Shown here: positions 31,682-40,840 of the stretch, piece after piece | Layout of the letters: every line of letters starts with the position of its first letter | Numbering within the stretch: the stretch's first letter is position 1 | NCBI GenBank assembly: GCA_963728495.1 | Contig: CAVSKI010000007.1 | Location: 248,001-312,000, forward strand | Origin: JACVRW01 sp963728495 | GTDB lineage: Bacteria; Actinomycetota; Thermoleophilia; Solirubrobacterales; Thermoleophilaceae | Direction: 5' to 3' | DNA length: 64,000 bases | Translations under genes and position numbers: made by a program | Notes under the pieces: model-generated | Told to the model about the DNA's origin: nothing | The model's input: the letters and a program-made list of their open reading frames with translations, nothing else | The model's database searches: none

Positions 31682-33144
31682 TAATGCGTAACCGCAGCCT
31701 CGCCGCGACGCTTCGAGTCGATGTCCGCCAGCTGGTCGTCCACCCAGTCACCGGGGTCGCGGGCGGTCACGATTCGCTTCAACCCCTGGGCTCGCCACGA
31801 GCGCTCCTCCGCCGACATCGTGAGCGCCTTGAGGATCGCGTCGGCCTGGTCCTGGATGTCGAATGGATTGACCGACAGCGCGAAGTCGGCCAGCTCCTCG
31901 TGCGCACCCGTGTTCTCGGAGAGCAGCGAGACGCCGTTGCGCTCGTTGACCAGCGGGCCCTCCTTGGCTATCAGGTTCATGCCGTCGAACATCGCGTTGA
32001 CCATCAGCAGGTCGTAGTGCTTGTAGGCGGCGATCGCCTCCTCGAGGTTCTCGCGCAGGCGCAGGTCGATCGGCATCCAGTCGGTCGTCCCGTGGCGGTG
32101 GTTGACCACGGCCACCAGCGCCTCGATGCGCTCGAGGTACTCCGCGTACTCGGGCACGTCCTGCCGCGAGGGGATCAGGTGGGCGATGAAGGTCACCTGC
32201 TCGAGGAATTCGGGATGCTGCTCGAGGAACAGGTCGAAAGCGGCGAAGCCGCGCAGCACGTTCTTCGACAGGTCGGCGCGGTCGACGCGCAGGATCAGGT
32301 GCTCGCGGCGTCGCCGCAGGATGTCGCGCTCGTACTGGTGGACCGCCGGGCGCTGCGCGGTCTTGTGGAAGGTCGAGGCCGAGATCGGCAGGGGGTAGGG
32401 ACGTACCCATACCTCGCGGTCCTGGAAGTGGACGATCCCCTTCTCCTCGTCGACCTCGAGATCGAACAGCTCGCGGCAGCAGAGCATGAAGTTGCGCTGG
32501 TAGGAGCGCGTGTGGAAGGCGATGATGTCGTTGGAGAGGATGCCCTCGTAGATGTCCTCGCGCATGTCCGCCGGCAGCACCCGCCAGGCGTCGGGCTGGG
32601 TCCAGGGGATATGGACGAAGTGGTGAAGGAACAGGTCCGGCCGCTCGGCGCGGATCAGCTTGGGTGCCACATAGAGGTGGTAGTCGTGCAGCATCACCAC
32701 CGCCTCGTCGACCCCCTCGAGCTCGTCGAGCACCGCACGCGCGAGATCCTGGTTGACCGCGCAGTAACCGTGTTCGTAGGCGTCGACCTCGGCGCGGCGG
32801 ATGTCCGGAGCGTTCGAGAGGTCCCACAGGTAATGCTGGATGAACCACAGCAGCGGGTTGGCCACCACGTTGTAGAAGCGGTCGTAGGCCTCCGGGTCGC
32901 TCTCGACGAGCTTGACGCGGTACTTGGCTTCGTCGAGCTCGACGTCGAAGCTGGCACCGTCATGGCGGCGGCTCATCTCGATGTCGCCGTCGCTCATCGC
33001 CGAGGCCACCCAGACGGCGTCACGATGGTTGACCAGGCCAGTGAGCGCTGTCACGAGGCCTCCACCGCCTCGGCTCGGCTCGCCGTCCTGGAAGGTGGCG
33101 GGGCCGCGATTCGACACGAGAACGAGCGCGGGCTCGGAGCTCAT
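31681..33144 (-). CDS. otsA: Alpha,alpha-trehalose-phosphate synthase (GT20)
   Basis: The 487-residue GT20 enzyme makes trehalose-6-phosphate from a nucleotide-glucose and glucose-6-phosphate. It has LVLVSNRGPATFQDGEPSRG and GGLVTALTGL at the N-terminus, LHDYHLYVAPKLIRA, HFVHIPWTQPDAWRVLP, a donor-site RVDRADLSKNVLRGF and MNLIAKEGPLVNER near the end. The length is typical. The ATG overlaps the treT stop (ATGA). No OtsB phosphatase gene lies nearby, so the second step must come from elsewhere, or this enzyme makes a different glycosyl product. Confidence 0.9.
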   Translation of the reverse strand: MSSEPALVLVSNRGPATFQDGEPSRGGGGLVTALTGLVNHRDAVWVASAMSDGDIEMSRRHDGASFDVELDEAKYRVKLVESDPEAYDRFYNVVANPLLWFIQHYLWDLSNAPDIRRAEVDAYEHGYCAVNQDLARAVLDELEGVDEAVVMLHDYHLYVAPKLIRAERPDLFLHHFVHIPWTQPDAWRVLPADMREDIYEGILSNDIIAFHTRSYQRNFMLCCRELFDLEVDEEKGIVHFQDREVWVRPYPLPISASTFHKTAQRPAVHQYERDILRRRREHLILRVDRADLSKNVLRGFAAFDLFLEQHPEFLEQVTFIAHLIPSRQDVPEYAEYLERIEALVAVVNHRHGTTDWMPIDLRLRENLEEAIAAYKHYDLLMVNAMFDGMNLIAKEGPLVNERNGVSLLSENTGAHEELADFALSVNPFDIQDQADAILKALTMSAEERSWRAQGLKRIVTARDPGDWVDDQLADIDSKRRGEAAVTH

Positions 33145-34379
33145 CGGCCGTCTCGGAAGATCTTCATCCAGTCTCTCAGCAGGCGCGGCGTGAGGAAGTG
33201 CTGGCGCACGTGCTCCTTGCCCGCCCGCCCGAGCCGCTTGCCCAGGTCCGGCTCGCGCAGCACCCGCAGAGCGCGATCGGCGCACTCCTCGGGCGAGGAG
33301 ACGAGAAAGCCCGTCTCCCCGTCCTCCACCTGCAGCGGTATCCCGCCCACGTCTCCGCCGATGAACGGGCGCCCCTTCCAGAGCGCCTCGGACACCGTCA
33401 GCCCGAAGCCTTCACGCGTGGACTTCTGGACCACCACGTCGGCCTGGGACTGAAAGGCGTTCACCTCGATGGCGCCGACGTTGTTGAGGTTGTTGAGAAT
33501 GTGGATGTCGGGGTCGCCATCCGCGTAGGCCATCGTCGAGTTGAAGAACTCCCAGCCCTCGGGGTCGTCCGTGGCCATGGAGCCGACGAGGGCGAGCTGC
33601 ACCTCGGGCATCTCCGCCGTCACCTGGCGATAGGCGTCGATCACGCCCATCGGATCCTTCCATGGATCGAAGCGCGAGACCTGGCAGATCAGCGGGCGAT
33701 CTACGTCGATGCCGAACTGATCGCATACGTACGCCGCGTCCTCGGGGGAGAGCGCCATGTTCTTGGGGGACAACGGGTCGATCGCCGGGGGGCAGATCTT
33801 CACCCGGCCGGCGCCGCCGTCCATGCCGGGAGGGACGTACTGCTGCACGTGCCAGACCGACACGTCGTAGTCGCGCACGAAGGGCACCAGGTGCCCGATC
33901 GCGTCCTCGTTGGGGGTCGAGAGGTCGATGTGACAGCGCCAGATCCAGCGCTTGGCCTTCTCGGGGACGTGTCTCCGGATGGCGGCCGGCTGCGGGTCGT
34001 GGACGATGATCACGTCCCACTCGCCCGAGATCTCCGCCGCGTTGAGCTCGTTGTAGCGCTCGAAGATCTTCCACTCCTCGTCCGACAGGGAGTCCGGGTT
34101 GCCCTGAAGCGCGTTGTGGAGGCGCTTGGTCGCGTTGTAGAACTCCTCGCGACCGAGCATGACCTGCCACTCGGCCTCGATTCCGACGTCGTTCATGAGC
34201 GGGATCAGCGTGTAGAGGATCTCGGAGACGCCGCCGCCGAAGGCGGTCGCCGAGAGGTGGAGCACGCGAAGGCCCTGGAGGCCTTCCGCGAGCTCGCGGA
34301 TCTCTCCAATCAGAGGCCTCCCGGCCAGATGTGTGTAGTCGGCAAGGCTCTTGTTACCGACCGAAACCGGCTGTAGCAC
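33141..34379 (-). CDS. treT: Trehalose synthase, glycosyltransferring (TreT, GT4)
   Basis: The 412-residue GT4 protein matches TreT, which forms trehalose directly from NDP-glucose and glucose (and can run in reverse). Markers are LRVLHLSATAFGGGVSEILY, VIIVHDPQPAAI, WRCHIDLSTPNEDA, CQVSRFDPWKDPMGVIDAYR and the donor site QKSTREGFGLTVSEALWKGR. GTG at 34379 gives a short N-terminus with the expected HLAGRPLIGEIRELAEGL. Two different trehalose-forming enzymes side by side suggest heavy use of trehalose as compatible solute or carbon store. Confidence 0.93.
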   Translation of the reverse strand: MLQPVSVGNKSLADYTHLAGRPLIGEIRELAEGLQGLRVLHLSATAFGGGVSEILYTLIPLMNDVGIEAEWQVMLGREEFYNATKRLHNALQGNPDSLSDEEWKIFERYNELNAAEISGEWDVIIVHDPQPAAIRRHVPEKAKRWIWRCHIDLSTPNEDAIGHLVPFVRDYDVSVWHVQQYVPPGMDGGAGRVKICPPAIDPLSPKNMALSPEDAAYVCDQFGIDVDRPLICQVSRFDPWKDPMGVIDAYRQVTAEMPEVQLALVGSMATDDPEGWEFFNSTMAYADGDPDIHILNNLNNVGAIEVNAFQSQADVVVQKSTREGFGLTVSEALWKGRPFIGGDVGGIPLQVEDGETGFLVSSPEECADRALRVLREPDLGKRLGRAGKEHVRQHFLTPRLLRDWMKIFRDGR

Positions 34380-34394
34380 GGCGCAGCAGCCTAC

Positions 34395-34796
34395 CTACGA
34401 GCCTGACGACAGGTACTTGACGAGCGAAGTTCGGCCGCTGTCGAAGCGCGACTCGTCGACGGTGGCCTCGATGATTGCGCGGCTCAGCTCCTGTTCGACC
34501 TCGGAAACGGGCGAGACCGGGCCCTCCAGTTGCATGTGAAGCCGGTCATCGTGGAGCCGAAAGGCGAAGTTGACCCGGCTCTCGTCCTCGAGGGGGCGCG
34601 CGTCGTCCACGAAGTCGTTCGCGGCCTCGGTTATCGCGAGCTTGAGGTCGGCCACCTCTTCGGGGGAGAGCTGGGTGAGGCGGCACACGGCGGAAAGCGC
34701 AAGGCGGGCCAGCACGAGGTAGTCCGGGCGAGCCGGAATGGTCAGGGAGACATCCCTGCTTTCTGTTGCGGCGCGGGTATCCACCTGGTTCTGCAC
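34395..34796 (-). CDS. RsbW-like anti-sigma factor / HATPase domain protein
   Basis: The 133-residue protein resembles the serine-kinase anti-sigma group: a start of IPARPDYLVLARLALSAVCR, then LSPEEVADLKLAITEAANDF with the N-box Glu/Asn, and a closing RTSLVKYLSS. The usual DxGxG nucleotide-lid motif is not evident (EGPVSPVSEVEQ occupies that place), so ATP binding may be weak or lost. GTG at 34796 begins one base after the HtrA stop, placing it in the HtrA operon. It could restrain a stress sigma factor controlling the trehalose genes; that is inference. Confidence 0.72.
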   Translation of the reverse strand: MQNQVDTRAATESRDVSLTIPARPDYLVLARLALSAVCRLTQLSPEEVADLKLAITEAANDFVDDARPLEDESRVNFAFRLHDDRLHMQLEGPVSPVSEVEQELSRAIIEATVDESRFDSGRTSLVKYLSSGS

Positions 34797-34797
34797 C

Positions 34798-35958
34798 CTA
34801 CCCGGATTCGGCCGGTCGTTGGCCCAACTCGATCTCCACCGTCCGGCGCTCGCCATCGCGCACCACCTCGAGCTCGACGCGCTCCCCGGCGCGCCTCGAG
34901 CTGATCACGTCCGCGAGGTCGTCATGGCGGGTCAGTCGCCGGCCGTCCACGGACACGATCACGTCCCCTCCGGTGGGGATGGGTGTGGCCTGGAACTGGA
35001 TCTGGTCGGGGCCGGCTCGCAGCCCGGCCGCCTCGGCGGGACTGCCCGCCTCGACCCGCTCGACCACGGCGCCGTCGCGGACGCCCAGGCCAAGACGGTC
35101 GGCCGCCTGAGGCCAGAGGATCAGGCTCGACACTCCGAGGTAGCCGTAGGACACCCGCCCCCGCTCGCGCAGCTCTCGCAGAGAGCGGCTCACCGCGTCC
35201 ACCGGAACGGCGAAGCCCACGCCCTCGCCGCCTCCGGACTCGGATTTGATCTGGGCGTTGATCCCGATCACTCGCCCCCGCGCGTCGAGCAACGGCCCCC
35301 CCGAGTTGCCGGGATTGATGGCGGCATCGGTCTGGATGGCATTGCCGATCTGGAAGCGAGTGAGCGATTCGATGGTGCGATCCACCGCCGAGATCACCCC
35401 GATGGACAGCGATTGCTGTTCGCCGAACGGACTGCCGATCGCGGCCACGGGCTCGCCCACGTCGATGCTGTTGGACGAGCCGAGCTTCAGCGGAGTGAGG
35501 GACAGGCCGCCGTTCTCCAGCTTGAGCAGCGCAACGTCCGAATTGGGGTCGTCCCCGACGATCTCCGCCGGCACGCGGTTGCCGTCGGAGAACTCCACGA
35601 ACACCTGCTGCGCCCGCTCGGACTCCACGCCCGGACCGGTGCCCGTGGTGACCACGTGAGCGTTGGTGGCCACGTAACCCTCGCCGTCGAGCACGAAGCC
35701 CGAGCCCTGTCCTCCTTCGCCCGTCTCGGTGTCGAGCACACCGCCGGCGAAGATCGAGATCACGGTCACCACGCCCGGAGCCAGGCGCTCGTAGATCTGG
35801 CCTGGGTCGAAGTCGCCCCTGCGGCCGATCCCGTCCACTACCCGCACCTGCGTGGTGGTGACCTTGTCCGGGGCGCCCGCCTCGCCGTCGTCCCCGGAGT
35901 TGCACCCCGCTGCGGCCAGCCCGAGCGCCGCTAGCGCGGCCGCGCCGGCGCGCCTCAC
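34798..35958 (-). CDS. HtrA/DegP-type serine protease lipoprotein with PDZ domain
   Basis: The 386-residue product begins with a lipoprotein signal (LAALGLAAAGCNSGD, lipobox AAGC) and is therefore anchored outside the membrane. The trypsin-like domain has the His in YVATNAHVVT, Asp in DPNSDVALLKLE and Ser in NPGNSGGPLLDARG. A single C-terminal PDZ domain follows (about residues 275-375, with PTGGDVIVSVDGRRL). GTG at 35958 overlaps the sensor kinase stop (GTGA). It is probably an envelope-quality-control protease under the two-component system encoded just upstream. Confidence 0.93.
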   Translation of the reverse strand: MRRAGAAALAALGLAAAGCNSGDDGEAGAPDKVTTTQVRVVDGIGRRGDFDPGQIYERLAPGVVTVISIFAGGVLDTETGEGGQGSGFVLDGEGYVATNAHVVTTGTGPGVESERAQQVFVEFSDGNRVPAEIVGDDPNSDVALLKLENGGLSLTPLKLGSSNSIDVGEPVAAIGSPFGEQQSLSIGVISAVDRTIESLTRFQIGNAIQTDAAINPGNSGGPLLDARGRVIGINAQIKSESGGGEGVGFAVPVDAVSRSLRELRERGRVSYGYLGVSSLILWPQAADRLGLGVRDGAVVERVEAGSPAEAAGLRAGPDQIQFQATPIPTGGDVIVSVDGRRLTRHDDLADVISSRRAGERVELEVVRDGERRTVEIELGQRPAESG

Positions 35959-37430
35959 GCGCCGTTCCCGCTCGAGGGGAGCTGGAGCGTGAAGGCCGTG
36001 GCCCCGTTCGACGAGGTCACCTGCAGCTTGCCGTCCATGCGCTCGGCCAGCTCTCGCGCGATCGCGAGACCCAGGCCGGCGCCGCGGGCGGCATCGCCCG
36101 TGTAGAAGCGCTCGAAGACCTTCGCCCGGCTCCCGTCGGGCAAGCCGGGCCCGGTGTCGGCCACCGTGAGTCCGGCAGCGCCGTTGTTGCGATCGGCCCT
36201 CACGGTGATGTGTGTGCCTGGCGGCGTGTGCCGCAGCGCGTTGTCGAGCAGGATACGCACGATCTGCGCCACCCGCTCCGGGTCGCAGACCGCCTCGGGG
36301 CCCTCCGGGGGCAGCGTGAACTCGAGGTCGGTGTCGTGATCGGACAGCGCGGGCGTGAACTCCTGCGCGACGCTGCGAGCCAGCTCGGCCAGGTCCACCG
36401 GCTCGGGTTGCAGCTGGACCGAGCCGGCATCGAGGCGCGAGAGGTCCAGCAGATCGACCGAGAGCTTCTGGAGGCGCGCCACCTGCTCGCTCATCGTCTC
36501 CAGGAACTCCCGGCGGGTCTCGTCGTCGAGGTCCTCGTCCTGGAGCAGCTCGACGAAGCCCGCGAGCGAGAAGATCGGCGTACGCAGCTCGTGCGAGGCC
36601 GTGGCGATGAAGTCCTTGCGCGCCCCCTCGACCTGACGCAGCTGAGCCTGCATCTCGTTGAAGGTGCGCGTGAGCTGGCCCAGCTCGTCGGTGGAGTCGA
36701 CCGGAAGCGGGTCCACGAAGTGGCCGCGCGAGACCTCTTCGGCCGCCACCTCCAGACGCCGCACGCGCCGGCCAAGGCGCCGGGCCACGAGCCATCCGCC
36801 CGCGAGCGCCAGCAGCAGGGCGGCGAGCGTGGCGAACAGCACGCGCTGGCGGATGAAAGAGACGGTGGCCTCCACCTCCTCGAAGTCGCGCGAGTACAGC
36901 GCGACCCTGTCCACCGGCCTCCGGCCGCCGGGCCGGCGCGCCTCGCCGAAGAGCGGCTGGGCGACGAGCCCTATGTCCTCCCCCTGGAAGGTGCTGAAGC
37001 CGGTCTGGTCACGCCGGCTGCGAATCGCGCGGCGCAGCAGGGCGTCGTCTCGGGGGAAGAAGGTCTGCTCGCGCGAGTCGAAGCGCGCGTAGAACTGAAG
37101 GCCGCGGAGGTCGCCCTGGGGCCCGACGGGAGATTCATCCCAATAGAAGAGCGTGACGTTGGACTCCGTGTTCTCGGCCACGCTTCGCACCGTGCGGGCG
37201 ATCTGCCCCTTGCGCTCCTCCCGGAGCGGGAGCGTTTCGAGCTGCGACTGGTAGATCCCGGCCACCAGCTCGAGGTCGCGCAACCGCCGCTCTTCGAGGT
37301 TCGACTGCGGGTAGGTGACCACCGAGAAGTAGATGACCGCCAGCGCCGATCCGATGATGGCGAAGAAGACGAGGGCGAGCTTGTTGCGAAGCGAACGGAG
37401 CCGGAAGAGGGGCGCGCGTCCGCCGCTCAT
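35955..37430 (-). CDS. Sensor histidine kinase (HAMP, HisKA, HATPase)
   Basis: The 491-residue kinase has a first transmembrane helix (KLALVFFAIIGSALAVIYFS), an extracytoplasmic sensor domain of about 150 residues, a second helix (VLFATLAALLLALAGGWLVA) and a HAMP linker. HisKA follows with the phospho-His in DFIATASHELRTPIFSLAGF, then an HATPase with N-box LDNALRHTPPG, G1 VADTGPGLPDG and G2 GAGLGLAIAREL. It overlaps both its response regulator and the HtrA gene by GTGA/ATGA junctions, the usual layout of an envelope-stress system such as MprB-PepD. Confidence 0.95.
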   Translation of the reverse strand: MSGGRAPLFRLRSLRNKLALVFFAIIGSALAVIYFSVVTYPQSNLEERRLRDLELVAGIYQSQLETLPLREERKGQIARTVRSVAENTESNVTLFYWDESPVGPQGDLRGLQFYARFDSREQTFFPRDDALLRRAIRSRRDQTGFSTFQGEDIGLVAQPLFGEARRPGGRRPVDRVALYSRDFEEVEATVSFIRQRVLFATLAALLLALAGGWLVARRLGRRVRRLEVAAEEVSRGHFVDPLPVDSTDELGQLTRTFNEMQAQLRQVEGARKDFIATASHELRTPIFSLAGFVELLQDEDLDDETRREFLETMSEQVARLQKLSVDLLDLSRLDAGSVQLQPEPVDLAELARSVAQEFTPALSDHDTDLEFTLPPEGPEAVCDPERVAQIVRILLDNALRHTPPGTHITVRADRNNGAAGLTVADTGPGLPDGSRAKVFERFYTGDAARGAGLGLAIARELAERMDGKLQVTSSNGATAFTLQLPSSGNGA

Positions 37431-38128
37431 GCGTCGCGAAAGCGGTAGCCGACGCCGCGCACGGTGAGGATCATCTCGGGGTGCTTGGGCTCCGCCTCGA
37501 GCTTCTCGCGGAGGTGGCGGATGTGGACGTCGATCGTGCGCGGGTCGCGGTAGGAGGAGTCACCCCACACGCGCTCGAGCAGCATCGTGCGGCTGAACAC
37601 GCGTCCCGGGTTGCGAGCCAGCGCGGCCAGTACCTCAAACTCCACATAGGTCAGCCGCACCGCCTCCTCGCGGACGTCGACCTGGCGGCGCTCGAAGTCG
37701 ATGCTCAGGTCGCCGTGCACGATCGGCTCCTCGAAGCTCTCGTCGGGAGCCGCCAGGGCTGCCCGGCGCAGCACGGCCTTGACCCGGCTGCGGAACTCAC
37801 GGACCGAGAAGGGCTTGGTGATGTAGTCGTCGGCCCCCAGCTCGAGGCCGAGTACCTTGTCGATCTCCTCCGTCTTGGCTGTGAGCATGATGATCGGCAC
37901 CGTGCTGCGCGAGCGGATCTGGCGGCAGACGTCGAAGCCGTCCAGCTTGGGGAGCATCACGTCCAGCACCACGAGGTCGAAGTTCCCCTCGCGCAAGCGG
38001 TCGAGAGCCTCGTGCCCGTCCAACGCGGGCACCACGTCGTAGCCCTCCTTGCGCAATGGATAGGTCAGGAGCTTCTGAACCGACAGCTCGTCGTCCACGA
38101 GCAGGATTCGGGGCGCGGAAGCTGTCAC
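37427..38128 (-). CDS. OmpR/PhoB-family response regulator
   Basis: The 233-residue regulator has a receiver domain with LLVDDELSVQKLL, the phospho-Asp in DLVVLDVMLPKLDGFDV, the Thr in IIMLTAKTEEIDKV and the Lys in DDYITKPFSVREF. A winged-helix DNA-binding domain follows (FSRTMLLERVWGDSSYRDPR and TIDVHIRHLREKLE). GTG at 38128 heads the RR-HK-HtrA-RsbW-TreT-OtsA run; all junctions are overlaps or gaps under 20 bp. The promoter should be in the 41-bp gap shared with the divergent gene at 38170. Confidence 0.95.
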   Translation of the reverse strand: MTASAPRILLVDDELSVQKLLTYPLRKEGYDVVPALDGHEALDRLREGNFDLVVLDVMLPKLDGFDVCRQIRSRSTVPIIMLTAKTEEIDKVLGLELGADDYITKPFSVREFRSRVKAVLRRAALAAPDESFEEPIVHGDLSIDFERRQVDVREEAVRLTYVEFEVLAALARNPGRVFSRTMLLERVWGDSSYRDPRTIDVHIRHLREKLEAEPKHPEMILTVRGVGYRFRDA

Positions 38129-38169
38129 CTTCGGAATTGTAGGTTGAGAGAGGTGACCTCCTCTCGATC

Positions 38170-39942
38170 ATGATCGAACCGCGTGTGTACCGGGCGGCGT
38201 TCGTGCCGGCGCTAGTGGCGCTCGTGCTGACGATGTTCTCCCTGCAGAGCCGCCCCGGGCCGCTGGCACAGGGGTTGGCCGCGGACGTGCTCTTCGATGG
38301 GCGCCTGGCGGCCACCAGCGCGGCGACCATCGCCGAAACGGAGCCGGACCGGCGTGCCGGGCGGCCGGGAGATCGCCGCACCGCCGAGCTGGTGGCCAAT
38401 GAGCTCGAGGCGCGCGGCTTTCCCAACCCGGAGCGCCAGACCTTCGTCCATGCCGGCAAGCGGCTCGTGAACGTGATCGCCCGCAGGGCCGGGCGCTCAC
38501 GCCGCCAGATCGTGGTCGTGGCCGCGCGCGACGCCGGCGTCGTGCCGGAGGCTACGGGCAGTGCCGCCGATACCGCGGCGCTGCTCGAGCTGGCCCGCGT
38601 GTTCGAGGGCCGGCCGACGAGCAAGACGCTCGTGCTCGCCTCGGTGGACGGCTCGACCCTCGGCGAGGTGGGCACGACCAGGTTGATCGGAGAGTTGCCG
38701 GCGCCGGAGCTGGTGGACGGCGTGCTGGTGATCTCCGACCTGGCTTCGTCTGCCCGGCGCGGGCCGATCGTGCAGGCGTGGTCGGAGGACTCGCGGCGTG
38801 CCGGCATCGGGCTCACGCGCACGGTGGCCGACTCCATCCGCCAGGAGATCGAGATCACCACGGGCGGATCGGGTGCCCTGGGGCAACTCGCCCGGCTCTC
38901 GTTCCCCATCGGCATCGGCCCCCAGGGCCCGCTGATCGAAAGCGGCTACGACACCGTTCGCATCTCGGGCAGCGGTGAGCTGCCGCCCGAGGGGGATGGC
39001 CGGGTCGAGGCGATCGACGAGGACACGATCGGAGCCCTGGGTCGCGCCACGCTTCGCACGGTGACCGCGCTCGACCAGGGCCGCCGCCCGGAGCACGGTC
39101 CCGACAGCTACGTGACCGCAGCGAGCCAGGTGATGGGCGGCTGGGTGCTGGCCCTGCTCGGCGGGACCCTGCTGTTGCCGGTGTTCGTGGCCGCCGTCGA
39201 TGCCTTTGCCCGCGCTCGCCGGCGGGGCATCGAGGTGCTCCCCTGGCTGCGCTGGCTGGGAGCGTGGGTCGCACCGTTCCTGGCCGGGCTGGCCGTGGCG
39301 GAGGTGCTGGCGCTCACCGGGGCGACCCCCGTTCCACCGCCGGCGCCCGTGCCACCCGACCTGCTCCCTCTGGACGGCCCCGCTCTCGGAGTGCTGGCCG
39401 GCGTCGCGGCGGCGATGCTGCTGGCGCTGTTGCTCGGGCGCTTTCTGGCCGCGCGACCGGACCGCTCGCTAGCCGAGCCCGAGGGTCCGGGCGCGGGCGT
39501 AGCGATCGCCCTCCTGCTGAGCGTGGCCTCGCTGGCCCTGTGGTTCGTGAACCCCTATGCCGGGCTGCTCGTGGTGCCGGCCGCGCACCTGTGGATGCTG
39601 GCCGTGCTCACCGGAGCCGAGCGGCGCCGGCGCTTTCGCGTCGTGCTGCTGGCGCTGGGCGCGTTGCCGCCGTTGCTGGTGACGATCTACTACCTCTTCG
39701 CGCTTTCCATGGACCCGCTGTCCGGCGCCTGGTACCTGCTCATGCTGGTCACCGGCCACAGCGTGAGCTTGGCCACGTCGCTGATTGGCTGCCTCATGCT
39801 CGGCGCTCTGGGGGCGGCCGCCGAGCTGGTGGCCCGCTCGCCGGTGAGGCCGGCAGAGGGGCCCGATCAGGAGCTGCCGTCGGTGTTCGGTCCCGGAGCC
39901 CACGTGGGGCCCGGACTGCTCACCCGTGTTCGTAGCCGATGA
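38170..39942 (+). CDS. Membrane protein with degenerate M28-type peptidase domain
   Basis: The 590-residue protein has one N-terminal helix, an extracytoplasmic domain of about 290 residues and about eight C-terminal helices. The soluble part follows the M28 aminopeptidase layout (RRTAELVANELEARGF, KRLVNVIARRAGRSRRQIVV), but the metal-binding positions are changed. Where active M28 proteins have a His-x-Asp after the second strand, this reads VVAARDAGVV, and the usual D-N-A-S-G reads GSAADTAALLELARVF. Enzymatic activity is therefore unlikely; a binding role is more probable. It is divergent from the two-component system and its 3' end overlaps thiL by 23 bp. Confidence 0.75.
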   Translation: MIEPRVYRAAFVPALVALVLTMFSLQSRPGPLAQGLAADVLFDGRLAATSAATIAETEPDRRAGRPGDRRTAELVANELEARGFPNPERQTFVHAGKRLVNVIARRAGRSRRQIVVVAARDAGVVPEATGSAADTAALLELARVFEGRPTSKTLVLASVDGSTLGEVGTTRLIGELPAPELVDGVLVISDLASSARRGPIVQAWSEDSRRAGIGLTRTVADSIRQEIEITTGGSGALGQLARLSFPIGIGPQGPLIESGYDTVRISGSGELPPEGDGRVEAIDEDTIGALGRATLRTVTALDQGRRPEHGPDSYVTAASQVMGGWVLALLGGTLLLPVFVAAVDAFARARRRGIEVLPWLRWLGAWVAPFLAGLAVAEVLALTGATPVPPPAPVPPDLLPLDGPALGVLAGVAAAMLLALLLGRFLAARPDRSLAEPEGPGAGVAIALLLSVASLALWFVNPYAGLLVVPAAHLWMLAVLTGAERRRRFRVVLLALGALPPLLVTIYYLFALSMDPLSGAWYLLMLVTGHSVSLATSLIGCLMLGALGAAAELVARSPVRPAEGPDQELPSVFGPGAHVGPGLLTRVRSR

Positions 39943-40834
39943 GCCCTTCGACCTGGTGGCCCCGCTCGTCGAGTAGAGCGAACCCGTCTCCGGCGCCGGC
40001 CTCCCCCAGCCACGTGACCGGGGCAGCCGCTTCGGCCTGCTCCCTGCGCTCGGGCGAGATGGTGAAGAGCAGCTCGTAGTCGTCTCCGCCCGACGCGGCG
40101 GCGCGCGGCTTGACTCCGGTGGCGCAGGGGAGATCGGCCAGCCTCAGCGTCAGCCGGAGGCCGCTCGCCCGTGCCAGGTGCCCAGCGTCGGTGGCCAGGC
40201 CGTCGCTGAGATCGATCATCGCCGAGACGCCGGCTTGCGCCAGCGCCCGTCCTTCGGCCAGCAGGGGCCGGGGGCGCAGGTGACGCCGGACGAGCTCAGC
40301 GGGCTCGCGCTCACCCCCTTGGAGCAGCAGGCGGCCCGCCTCGGAGCCGCCCAGGCGGCCGGTCACCCCGACCAGGTCGCCGGTCCGCGCGCCGTCGCGT
40401 CCCACCGGCTCGTCCTCACGGTCGGCCCAGCCCACCACCGATACGGTCACCGCCAGCGCCGGGCCGCTGACCACGTCGCCGCCGGCGATCGTGGTGGCGG
40501 TCTCGCCGGCCAGCGCCTCCATCCCGCGCACCAGCTCCTCACCGCCATCGAAGCCGGCGGGAAGGGTCAGCGAGACGTAGGCCTCGCCCGCCTCCACACC
40601 CATCGCCGCGAGGTCGGACAGGGCGGTGGCCAGCGCCTTCCAGCCCACGTCGGCGGGCGAGTGGGTCGAGAGCGAGAAGTGCACGCCCTCCACCACCGTG
40701 TCGATCGAGGTCACAGCCAGGGGCCGGGCCCGGACCACGGCGGCATCGTCCCCCGTCCACCGCAGCACCCGGCCGCCGGAGCGGTCCGCGAGCGCCGACC
40801 GGATCAGCTCGATCAGATCGAGCTCACCCTGCAT
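39920..40834 (-). CDS. thiL: Thiamine-monophosphate kinase
   Basis: ThiL phosphorylates thiamine phosphate to the active cofactor thiamine diphosphate. The 304-residue protein shows GDDAAVVRARPLAVTSIDTV, VEGVHFSLSTHSPADVGWKA, the Mg/ATP-binding TTIAGGDVVSGPALAVTVS, SAMIDLSDGLATDAGHLARA and GGDDYELLFT. All are family motifs and the length is typical. It lies 6 bp after the penicillin-binding protein gene in the same direction. Its 3' end overlaps the convergent M28-like gene. Confidence 0.95.
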   Translation of the reverse strand: MQGELDLIELIRSALADRSGGRVLRWTGDDAAVVRARPLAVTSIDTVVEGVHFSLSTHSPADVGWKALATALSDLAAMGVEAGEAYVSLTLPAGFDGGEELVRGMEALAGETATTIAGGDVVSGPALAVTVSVVGWADREDEPVGRDGARTGDLVGVTGRLGGSEAGRLLLQGGEREPAELVRRHLRPRPLLAEGRALAQAGVSAMIDLSDGLATDAGHLARASGLRLTLRLADLPCATGVKPRAAASGGDDYELLFTISPERREQAEAAAPVTWLGEAGAGDGFALLDERGHQVEGLIGYEHG

Positions 40835-40840
40835 CCGGCG

